From Isotricha intestinalis (lineage: Eukaryota > Ciliophora > Litostomatea > Vestibuliferida > Isotrichidae): a DNA stretch of 56,123 nucleotides. Numbering within the stretch: the first letter of the stretch is position 1; each line of letters begins with the position of its first letter. Below the pieces are notes generated by a model that worked only from the letters and a program-made list of their open reading frames with translations, ran no database searches and was not told the origin of the DNA. The stretch lies in NCBI GenBank assembly GCA_023807065.1, contig JAJJLU010003546.1, positions 1 through 56,123 of the forward strand. The letters run 5' to 3'. Both the position numbers and the translations under genes were made by a program. This document shows positions 47,072-55,190 of the stretch, piece after piece.

Positions 47072-47947
47072 TTAACCTTGAGTAATAGGATTAAAAGGTT
47101 TTCCACATCCCGGGCATTTATTAAATTTAAATACATAAACATTATCATTAAAGCATTTCGAGCATAAAAGACTAGGACATCCACAATTAAAATTTAAAGT
47201 TCCTTTTTCAATTTTACAAACTGAGCAAATTTTAACATTATCTTCAAAAGATTTTTTTTTTGTCAATTTTTTTTTTCCTCTTTTAATAATTAATTTTTCT
47301 TCTAAAGGTATATGATGAATAGGACAAATTTCATTATAATCAACTAAAAAAGCATGTTCTTTACATAATCCACAACCACATTTAGAAAAAGAAAAAATTG
47401 AATTATCACATAAAATACAATGATTTAATTTTTTTTCACATAATTTACTATTTTCATTTAATTTATTATTAACTTTATCATCACTTAAAGAAATAATTCC
47501 AGTATTATTAATATTAGTAGTATTAATTATTATATATTGTCCATCACTTGTTTTTCTTTTCTTAACTATTTCAGCAGAATAAACTTTTTGAAATTTTCTA
47601 TTATTTCTTTTTCTTAAATAATATAAACATAAAAGTAAAAAGAATAAAGATAATAAAGATGGAAGTATAATACCAATTATTATTTGTATTTTATATAAAT
47701 TATCATCTATTTCACAAAATCCATATGATATTTTATATCCTCTTTCACAATGAACACAATCAAATTCTGTACAATATTTACATTTTCCATATATTGAACA
47801 TTGAGAATTATAACATTTTGAATTTATTAATTCATATCCTTCTTTACATTCTTCACATATATTTTTGGATAAACAATAATTACAATTTTGAATATAACAT
47901 TTTGAACCTCCTTTTAATTTTCTTTCTTTTAACTTTTTATTATTCAT
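47072..47947 (-). CDS. Cys-rich (furin-like repeat) / TM / RING-like protein
   Basis: A 291-residue protein. Residues 17-80 carry cysteine-rich repeats (NCNYCLSKNICEECKEGYELINSKC, KCKYCTEFDCVHCERGYKIS) of the furin/GF-receptor type seen in protist surface proteins. One TM lies at about 86-108 (IQIIIGIILPSLLSLFFLLL), followed by RKRNNRK. The cytosolic part holds two Cys-rich modules: CILCDNSIF to CPIHHIPLEE, and a RING-like finger ICSVCKIEKG, CGCPSLLCSKC, CPGCGKPFN. Together this would be a surface-linked E3 ligase. No signal peptide precedes the lumenal Cys region; it may use the TM as a signal-anchor or lack a first exon. Confidence 0.72.
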   Translation of the reverse strand: MNNKKLKERKLKGGSKCYIQNCNYCLSKNICEECKEGYELINSKCYNSQCSIYGKCKYCTEFDCVHCERGYKISYGFCEIDDNLYKIQIIIGIILPSLLSLFFLLLCLYYLRKRNNRKFQKVYSAEIVKKRKTSDGQYIIINTTNINNTGIISLSDDKVNNKLNENSKLCEKKLNHCILCDNSIFSFSKCGCGLCKEHAFLVDYNEICPIHHIPLEEKLIIKRGKKKLTKKKSFEDNVKICSVCKIEKGTLNFNCGCPSLLCSKCFNDNVYVFKFNKCPGCGKPFNPITQG

Positions 47948-48155
47948 ATTTGATTTTTGAAAAAAATTTTTTTTTTATTTTTTTTTTTTTCTTTTATTTT
48001 CACTTTAATATTTTGTATTCATAATAAAAATTAGTTTTTATTTATACAATAAAATCATCAATAAGATATTAATAAAATATATAAAAATAAAATAAAACAA
48101 ATATTAAAAAAAAACAAGTTAAATTCATTATAATTTTTTTTTTAAATTACTTTAT

Positions 48156-49133
48156 TTATACGTTAGTATAATTAAAATAATTTTCTTTATTTATTTTTTT
48201 CATTCCACATAAATGTTCAAGTTTATCTTTTTGAATTTTTTTAAGACTTGTTGAAAAGTCTTTTTTTTTATTATGATTAATTCCATATTCTTCAATCATT
48301 TTTAAAAATTCAATATCATTTTCATTCAAATTTTTTTCAAACAAATTTAAATTTTTTTCTTTCAACATTTGAATTAATAAAAAGGAATATTTTTGATAAT
48401 TTAATTTTTTAACAAAGAATAAATTAATAATAAATTTACAAAGCGGTTGATAATTATTTTGATTAAGAAGATTTTGATAATCAATATTTTTTATTATTTC
48501 TACAATAAGTGTAAAAGTCTTATCAGAAATTAAGAAATTTTTTTCATTATTAATTAAATATTTTAAAATAACTAAAAGAGCTTGATAAGAATTTAAACAA
48601 AAACTAATATTACTTAAACAAACAATACATTGCATTTTTAATCTTCCGTTAATAATATTATTAAAAGAAACACAATTCCTAATAATTTTATCATAAAAAA
48701 CTTTTAAATAATTAAGTTGATAATAAAATTCATTTGTATTTTCATTATATTTTCTACTGAAAATTTCAGATAATAATAAAACTAAATTAATAGAAATTTT
48801 CTGGTTAATTTCAAATATTTTTGATTCGATATTTTTATAACAAAAATTAAATATTTTATAAAATAATTTAGGATAATTTTTATGTAATATTCTTAACTGA
48901 GTTATACAATTAAATATTTCTTCCCATTTTATTCCTTTTAATGAAAGTATTGTAGTTATTTTTCTTATTGTAAATAAACTTATATGTTCAGAAGATAATT
49001 TAGGTAAATTATCATAAGAATGAAAATCTTGAATGTAATTATTTTCATTTTGATTATTTTCAATTTGATCTCTGAAAAAAAAACTGTTATGACTAATTAT
49101 ATTATTTAAATTAATATTATTCATTTCTACCAT
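48156..49133 (-). CDS. Helical-repeat (ARM/HEAT-like) protein, unknown
   Basis: A 325-residue protein. The first 45 residues are Asn-rich and disordered. From residue 50 to 275 it is made of helix pairs (FTIRKITTILSLKGIKWEEI, ISINLVLLLSEIFSRK, KMQCIVCLSNISFCLNSYQALLVILKYL, DKTFTLIVEIIKNIDYQNLL) with the spacing of HEAT/ARM repeats. The last 40 residues are basic. Could be a TOG-like or nuclear-transport-type scaffold, but no diagnostic motif is seen. Confidence 0.65.
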   Translation of the reverse strand: MVEMNNINLNNIISHNSFFFRDQIENNQNENNYIQDFHSYDNLPKLSSEHISLFTIRKITTILSLKGIKWEEIFNCITQLRILHKNYPKLFYKIFNFCYKNIESKIFEINQKISINLVLLLSEIFSRKYNENTNEFYYQLNYLKVFYDKIIRNCVSFNNIINGRLKMQCIVCLSNISFCLNSYQALLVILKYLINNEKNFLISDKTFTLIVEIIKNIDYQNLLNQNNYQPLCKFIINLFFVKKLNYQKYSFLLIQMLKEKNLNLFEKNLNENDIEFLKMIEEYGINHNKKKDFSTSLKKIQKDKLEHLCGMKKINKENYFNYTNV

Positions 49134-49258
49134 TAAAATTTTTAAATTTAAAAAAAATAAAAAAAACCCTTTTAAACAAAAAAAATTAAAAATAAATAAA
49201 AATAAAAATCAGTCATAATTTAATATCTAAAAAAATTAAGTTTTTTTAAAATTAAAAA

Positions 49259-50812
49259 TTATAACTTTTTTTTTCTATTTCTTTCTTCTCTTTTTTCTTT
49301 TTCATCTTCCATTTTTCCAATAAGTAAAGTATTATTTTCTAACTTTTGAATATGATCAAATCCAACTTCAACAACTACATCATCATCATCATCATCATCT
49401 TGATAAATGGGACCTCCTCTTGTAAATTTTTTATTTATATAATTTATGTTTTTTCTTACTAAATAATTATCTTCTTCTTTAATATCATTATCATCAATAA
49501 AATCATCTGTTAAATCATATTTATCTTCTTCTATATAATGCTTATATTTTGGTTTTTGATTTATATTTTTTGACTTTAATGGTGTTTTAAATATATTGTT
49601 TGCTTCTTTTATTTTATCATATTTATCTTCTTTTTTTCTCTTATCTTCATTAATGAAGATATTTCCATTTTTTATTTTGGACTTTTCTTTATTAATATTG
49701 TTTTCTATGTTTTTATTTGTTTTTATTATTTTATTGTTATTGTTGTTCTTTTCTGGTTCTTTTTTAATGTTTAATAAATTTTTCACAGCGTTTAATTTAG
49801 CTAAATTACTTTTATTAATTGTTTCTTTTTCTAAGGAAGAATTATTTTTATTTAAATTTTTGTTGTTGTTTTTACTATTATTATTATTGTTAATTTGATT
49901 AGAATTATTTTTAGATATTGGCTTATTTTTATTTATAATTGGTAAAGGTTTTTTCATTGGAATAATTGGTTTATTTTTAATTATTGGTTTTTTGTCTTTG
50001 CTTTCAAATTTATTTACTATTGTCTTATTATTATTTTTTTTTTTATTTATCATTTTATCTAACATTTCATTAATATTAATATTATGCTTATGCTCATTTA
50101 ATTTATTATTAATATTATTATTGTTATTATTATTTATATTCTTATGTTTTTGTTGTATTTTATCATTATTTGTTTTTTCTTTTGTACTTTTTGCTATTTG
50201 ATAACTTTTTGAAAGAGAATTTTCTTTTTCATTACTATTACTTTTTTTATTAATGTCTTTTTTTTTATCTTTAATAGGTGAATTATCTCTAAATCTTTTT
50301 TTATTTAAATTTTCATTTTCAATTTTTGGAATTATTTTCTTTCTTTCACTGAAATCTGTTTTATTTCCTTCAAAATATTTATTTGAATTTTTATAAAATT
50401 CTTTATCTTTAGAATAATCTTTTTTTATATTTGAAGATGTATTAATTATTTTTTTTTCTGATGAAGAATTATAATTGTTAAGTTTTTTACTATTTGATAA
50501 ATTTAATTTTTCATTTTTGCTTTTTTCATTCAAATATTGTTTTATCTTATTAAGTGAAGAAATTTTATTATCGCTTTTTTCTATTGGATTTTTTTTTTCA
50601 GGAGATATTATTTTTCTTTCATTCATATTAATTTTAGGTTTTTGAAATATTGAAGATATATTTATTTTATCTTTTAAATTATTATTTTCCTTTTTGATTT
50701 GGTTTTTTTTCTGATTTAATAAATTGCTATTACTGTGATTTTTATTTTTGAAATTCAAATCAAAAAGTTGTTCTGCAATTGGTACAACAAAAAGTGCTTC
50801 ATTTTTTTCCAT
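49259..50812 (-). CDS. Lys/Asn-rich protein, possibly SPT2-like chromatin protein
   Basis: A 517-residue, very basic, mostly disordered protein (Lys/Asn/Ser/Glu). The first 45 residues contain a conserved-looking patch (ALFVVPIAEQLFDLNF). The C-terminal 110 residues differ from the rest: DLTDDFIDDNDIKEEDNYLV then RKNINYINKKFTRGG, an Asp run, and an EDEKEKREERNRKKKL tail. The D-D-F-I-D-D segment followed by a short helix and a Glu/Lys helical end resembles the histone H3-H4-binding end of SPT2 proteins. That is a tentative match by pattern, not proof. An SPT2-type histone chaperone acts during transcription. Confidence 0.6.
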   Translation of the reverse strand: MEKNEALFVVPIAEQLFDLNFKNKNHSNSNLLNQKKNQIKKENNNLKDKINISSIFQKPKINMNERKIISPEKKNPIEKSDNKISSLNKIKQYLNEKSKNEKLNLSNSKKLNNYNSSSEKKIINTSSNIKKDYSKDKEFYKNSNKYFEGNKTDFSERKKIIPKIENENLNKKRFRDNSPIKDKKKDINKKSNSNEKENSLSKSYQIAKSTKEKTNNDKIQQKHKNINNNNNNNINNKLNEHKHNININEMLDKMINKKKNNNKTIVNKFESKDKKPIIKNKPIIPMKKPLPIINKNKPISKNNSNQINNNNNSKNNNKNLNKNNSSLEKETINKSNLAKLNAVKNLLNIKKEPEKNNNNNKIIKTNKNIENNINKEKSKIKNGNIFINEDKRKKEDKYDKIKEANNIFKTPLKSKNINQKPKYKHYIEEDKYDLTDDFIDDNDIKEEDNYLVRKNINYINKKFTRGGPIYQDDDDDDDVVVEVGFDHIQKLENNTLLIGKMEDEKEKREERNRKKKL

Positions 50813-51072
50813 TTGAAAAATTATAAATAAATATTTTTTTAATATTCATATAATAAAAGTTTATTATTTTTTTTTATAATAACCCAATTAAATAAATAAA
50901 ATAACTATTTTTAATTTATATTTTTTTAAGAAAGAATCATTATTGTATTATTAAATAATAAGTAAATATGAATTATAAATAAATGAAAAGAAAAATAACT
51001 CCTTTGATTTAAATGAAAAAAAAAATTGAACTAGTAAATTTTTATTATTAGAAAAAATATTCGAAAAAGAAT

Positions 51073-52323
51073 TTAAAAGTGAATTCCATCAAGAATATTA
51101 TAAATAATAGAACTTAAATCTGCAAGACCAGCACCAGCAATAGATTCAATATTTTTATTTTTTTTTGCTTTTTTTTCTTTAGCATTTTTTCCACTAGGAT
51201 TTAAAGGATCTTCAGGTTTAGTTTTAACACGAGTAATAAAATCTAAACAAGTATCAACACATTCATCATCAAAATCACAATCTTCATTTGCTATTTTATT
51301 TCCTTTTAAATAACTACAATAAGTATAATACAGATCAATATATGAAATTCCTTTTGCATAAGAAACATATAATTTACCATTTGATTTATATGCTACAATA
51401 GCATGTAATTTTACTTCTTTTAAATCTTTTGTTTTTTCAGTAACATATTTTTTAAAATTGTAATTGTTTTTATCATTTACATATTTTTTTATATCAGTTA
51501 TCATTGCATTTGGTAAATGACCTTTAAAAGTGCTTTCAACATCTTTAAAATTAATTACATTAGTATAAAAATCAACTGATGAGTGTTTATTAACAATATG
51601 AGTTCTATAATTACTATATGAAAGAAATCTTCTTTTAATATCTTTTGCATATTCTTTAAATATATCTAAAATTTTTTTTTGTTCTAAATCTAAAATAGAT
51701 TTTAATATTTCAGCATATTTTGCTTTTAAAGCTTGTTGAATGTCTTTTAATTCATTTTCATTATATCCTCTTTTAACTTTTTTATTTTTAGTTTTACAAT
51801 GTTCCCAAAATAATATTTTCCAACATTTTTTATAAGGTTGTAAACCAAATTGTTGAATCATTTTTCCACTTGAATTTCCTTTAACATAAGCCACATAAAA
51901 ATATTTTTCATCTAATCTAACTCCAATTCCAAAAACAATTTCAATAGAAGTTTGAGTTTTTTTTGTTGTAAAAGTAAATTTTTCATAAGAAATTATATTT
52001 TTAGCATATTTTATTGCTTTAAATGATTTCATTACATCATCAGGGAAATTATGAGTTTTTTTTAAATTTTCTATTTGAGTAAATTCTACTTTGTCCATTG
52101 TTATTGTTGTTGAACTTGCTAAATTTGTTATTAAAAAGGGAGTGTTTGTTGGATATTCAAAAATGTATTTTTGAGCTTCTTCTCTTAGTTTATTTATTAT
52201 TTGAGCTTTTATATTTTCTGGAGTTGATAACAAATTTGGAATGTTATCCTCAAATTTTAATGTTTGGAATGATAATATTGATGATATTATAAGAAATGGT
52301 ATTATTAATTTTAAATTTTGCAT
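51073..52323 (-). CDS. Secreted two-repeat protein of unknown function
   Basis: A 416-residue protein with a signal peptide (LKLIIPFLIISSILSFQTL). Two related units are visible: one at about 115-160 (IEIVFGIGVRLDEKYFYVAYVKGNSSGKMI) and one at about 315-345 (KLHAIVAYKSNGKLYVSYAKGISYID), each a beta hairpin with K-L/F-Y-V-x-Y-x-K-G. Between them sits a Cys-bearing block, YKKCWKILFWEHCKTKNKKV followed by RGYNENELKDIQQALKAKY. Near the C-terminus a Cys cluster (CDFDDECVDTCLDF) precedes a basic stretch and a hydrophobic end. I recall similar CW-x-x-x-C modules in secreted protist proteins but no name. A broken relative lies at 52793-53290. Confidence 0.7.
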   Translation of the reverse strand: MQNLKLIIPFLIISSILSFQTLKFEDNIPNLLSTPENIKAQIINKLREEAQKYIFEYPTNTPFLITNLASSTTITMDKVEFTQIENLKKTHNFPDDVMKSFKAIKYAKNIISYEKFTFTTKKTQTSIEIVFGIGVRLDEKYFYVAYVKGNSSGKMIQQFGLQPYKKCWKILFWEHCKTKNKKVKRGYNENELKDIQQALKAKYAEILKSILDLEQKKILDIFKEYAKDIKRRFLSYSNYRTHIVNKHSSVDFYTNVINFKDVESTFKGHLPNAMITDIKKYVNDKNNYNFKKYVTEKTKDLKEVKLHAIVAYKSNGKLYVSYAKGISYIDLYYTYCSYLKGNKIANEDCDFDDECVDTCLDFITRVKTKPEDPLNPSGKNAKEKKAKKNKNIESIAGAGLADLSSIIYNILDGIHF

Positions 52324-52548
52324 TTCTTTTTTTTAAATATTGTTTTTTTATTTTTGGATTTTATAAGATTTTCAATTAAAGATTTTTTAATTTTTATATT
52401 GAGGAAAATGGTTATTAAGTAAATTTAAATAATAGGAAGAGGTATTTACTTTTATGATTTTATCTTTTAAATTAAAAAATATGGATAAAACATATCTGTT
52501 ACATTTTTTTGATTTAATATGATATTAAAAAACGTATATGAAAATCAA

Positions 52549-52645
52549 ATATAAATAACCTTAAAAATTAAATATAAATAACCTTAAAAATTAAATATAA
52601 ATAAACTTTCAAATTAAATAATAATAAACTTAAAAATTAAATATA
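52549..52645. repeat. Four copies of a ~24-base A/T-rich tandem repeat
   Basis: The unit is close to ATATAAATAACCTTAAAAAT plus TAA. The first two copies are near-identical, the third and fourth diverged (actttcaaattaaat and aacttaaaaattaaat). It lies between the secreted-protein gene and its decayed copy. Confidence 0.75.
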
Positions 52646-52792
52646 ATTTTTAATTGAATAATCATTAAGATAAATTAAAAAAAATAAAAAAAATAAAAAA
52701 TAGTCTTTAAAAAAGAAGATAAAGTATTAATCTTATATATAAATTTATATTTTTTTATAAGAGTAATCAAATTTATTTATTTTTTTTTTTTC

Positions 52793-53290
52793 TTGAATTT
52801 TTTAATAAATAATGATGAATTAAAATTTTTAAATGATTATCTTATAATATATTTAAAAATAAAATTGAATAATAAAACATTTAACATAATAATTAGCATT
52901 CTCTTGTTAAAAACCAACAAAAAAAAATTGTTAATTATTATTCTACTCTTGATTTTAATTCAAATAAAGTTCATTATGATAATATTAATAAAGGATTTAA
53001 AAATATCCTTCCTGATAAAATAATTAAAGAGTTAATACTTTTACAAAATATTCAAATCAAATATATAAAAAATATGAAACTTCAGAAACAAAAGATTTAA
53101 AAGAAATAAATTTTTGTTGTTGTTTTGCTATTAAATTAAATAATATAATTTCTATTTCTTATTTAATAGGAAATTCAAATGTTAAATTATATCACAGTTG
53201 TTGAAATATTCAAAAAGGAAAAAGAAATGGAAAGTACTCATTGTTTATTTGAAGATGAATATTTTTTGTGTTTTTTTATTTATGTGTAAA
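52793..53290 (+). pseudogene. Decayed, inverted paralog of the secreted protein at 51073-52323
   Basis: Three different frames in turn resemble the C-terminal half of the neighbouring gene. Frame 1 (from 52793) NNDELKFLNDYLIIYLKIKL matches the NENELKDIQQALKAKYAEIL region. Frame 2 (from 52930) VNYYSTLDFNSNKVHYDNIN then GFKNILPDKI matches VNKHSSVDFYTNVINFKD then FKGHLPNAMI. Frame 3 (from 53067) KKYETSETKDLKEINF matches KKYVTEKTKDLKEVKL, then SISYLIGNSNVKLYHSC matches the second repeat before a TGA at 53202. Another frame after that gives HCLFEDEYF, like DCDFDDEC. Frameshifts and a stop make it non-functional. The copy is on the opposite strand and lacks the N-terminal half. Confidence 0.75.
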
Positions 53291-53654
53291 AAATATATTT
53301 TTGTATTTTAAAGTAAATAATAATATTTAATTATATTTTATTTTTTTCTTAGTATTACTCATATTCTTATACAATATTCAATAAATATTTATTTTCATTA
53401 AGTGTATAATCTGAGAATAAAAAGAAAAATTTAAAATAAGACAATAATTTATTTTAAAAAAAACGAAATTGTTTATTTTAATAAATTATGTTATAATAGG
53501 GAACTATTATATTTATTGATCAATTAAATTCTTTTTTATTAATTTTTAATTCATTGATAAATATTTACTTTTAATGATATTGTTTTATAATAAGTTATTT
53601 ATTTGGAAAGTTTTTGTATTTTTTATATATATTTTTCAATTTTTAGGGTTTGTT
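53291..53654. other. Intergenic, nothing supported
   Basis: A/T-rich, downstream of both the pseudogene and the arrestin-like gene. Confidence 0.45.
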
Positions 53655-53961
53655 TTATTTGTTTTGACTTTCTATATTATTATTTAAATTTAAATTTTCT
53701 TGGTCAAATATACTAAATGAATTATCATAATTTATATTAGGAGCTGCATTTAACATTTGATTATTTGGTTCATTATTTTCATATACATTAGGAAATGCAT
53801 TATCATTATAAGGATAATTATTAATATTTTGATTATTATAGTTATAAAGATAATAACCTTTATTATTATTATTTTTATTATTATTTTTATTATTATTTTT
53901 ATTAATATTTTTATTATTATTATTATTATTTTCATTAATATTATTTTCATTAATATTATTA
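53655..53961 (-). other. Out-of-frame C-terminal tail of the arrestin-like gene
   Basis: On the minus strand a frame of about 100 codons runs from the stop of the arrestin-like ORF to TAA at 53657-53655. It begins with Asn repeats and then encodes a non-repetitive segment including GYYLYNYNNQNINNYPYNDN, AFPNVYENNEPNNQMLNAAP and DNSFSIFDQENLN. It is one base out of frame with the upstream ORF: the junction reads ATAAATTAATAAT where one fewer T would keep the frame. It looks like the natural C-terminus, lost in this copy by an indel (real or an assembly error). Confidence 0.7.
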
Positions 53962-55119
53962 TTAATTTATATTATTTCCAAAATTTGAAAAACTATTATT
54001 ATGATTAAGATGAGAATTATTTTTAAGATACATATAACATTTATTTTTTTCAGTAGTAACTTGAGGAATAATATGAGAAGGATCTTCTCCAGGATAAGAA
54101 GAAAAAATAATAGGAACACTAATTCTTTCACATTCATCATCAGGAATAATTCCAGCATATTTTAAACTTAAATTTATTTTATATTCACATTTAATAATAT
54201 CACTTGTAGTAATTGTAGGTAACATATAATTCATTAAATTAACAACTCCATTAAAAATAGTATTTGAAATTTTGTTTTTATAAAAATACAAATAATCTTC
54301 AATAACTTTCCCTTCACTAAATAATATAATTTCATAATTTTTTAATTCACCAGGTTCATGAGTATATGCAAAATCACCTTCATTAATTTTTTGTTCTTCA
54401 TAATATTCTTGTTTCCGATTTTTAGAAAAAAAAATAACTTTTCTAAAAATTTGAAAATGAACTGCAGTAATAGTACCAGTACAATTTGTATTATCAATTT
54501 GAAAAAATAATTTAATTTCTTTATTATAATTATAAATACCTTTTTCCATTTCTATTCTAATTATATTACTTCCATAATCAATAAAAAGAGCTTTAATTTG
54601 TTTTTTATTTTCAACTGGAAAAGGTTTATCAACAATAGATTCATTTGTCATATTTATTAAAATTATTTTTTCATCTAATAATTCAATTCCTGTATCTGTT
54701 ATTATTTGAGATAAAAGATAATATTTAATATAACCAATTTTTCCATCTTTAAAATATAAAAAAGAAGGAAGAATATTTAAAGGAATATTAATTGAAAAAG
54801 TAAAATTATAATTCCCTGATGGAATAATATAAAAATAATCTTTATTTTTAGCAAAATTAGATAAATTTATTTCAAATTGATTTATTGTTTTTTCAGTTGA
54901 ATATTTTAAATATTGATTAATTTCCCATCCTTGTATTTGATTTAAATAAATTGTTATATTTTTAATTCTTATTGGATCTTTTATTTGTAAAGATAATATT
55001 CCTTCAATTGATTTACCTAATAAATAATAATATTTTCCTATTATCATTGATAGTGCTGGACTGATAAATCCTGTTTTAGTAATATTAGATTGTATATTTG
55101 GTGTTAATTCATTTCCCAT
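53962..55119 (-). CDS. Arrestin-fold protein (truncated at the C-terminus by a frameshift)
   Basis: A 385-residue protein of the arrestin/VPS26 type. The N-terminal beta sandwich is recognisable by YYLLGKSIEGILSLQIKDPI (the G-x-x-L-x-G-x-V-x-L opening), the G-W-E segment NQIQGWEINQYLKYSTEK and the Y-x-I-P-x-G-x-Y-x-F-x-F-x-I-x-L-P-x-x-L-P-S-F line (YYIIPSGNYNFTFSINIPLN). The C-terminal sandwich starts FIDYGSNIIRIEMEKGIYNY, and IPIIFSS-type strands end the fold. Arrestin-domain proteins serve as adaptors that sort membrane proteins, often with a disordered tail bearing ligase or clathrin motifs. Here the Asn-rich tail lies one base out of frame just downstream. MGN at the start could allow N-myristoylation. 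Confidence 0.83.
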   Translation of the reverse strand: MGNELTPNIQSNITKTGFISPALSMIIGKYYYLLGKSIEGILSLQIKDPIRIKNITIYLNQIQGWEINQYLKYSTEKTINQFEINLSNFAKNKDYFYIIPSGNYNFTFSINIPLNILPSFLYFKDGKIGYIKYYLLSQIITDTGIELLDEKIILINMTNESIVDKPFPVENKKQIKALFIDYGSNIIRIEMEKGIYNYNKEIKLFFQIDNTNCTGTITAVHFQIFRKVIFFSKNRKQEYYEEQKINEGDFAYTHEPGELKNYEIILFSEGKVIEDYLYFYKNKISNTIFNGVVNLMNYMLPTITTSDIIKCEYKINLSLKYAGIIPDDECERISVPIIFSSYPGEDPSHIIPQVTTEKNKCYMYLKNNSHLNHNNSFSNFGNNIN

Positions 55120-55190
55120 TTTTTAACTTATAAAAATTTTAATTTTTAATTTTTAATAATTATAAAAAGTAATAAATTAAATATTTTTTT

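Noticed and set aside
53750..53950. Separate 66-residue Ile/Met-rich gene on the minus strand
   Set aside because: It is a second frame over the Asn-rich tail of the arrestin-like gene; the real coding frame is the Asn-rich one.
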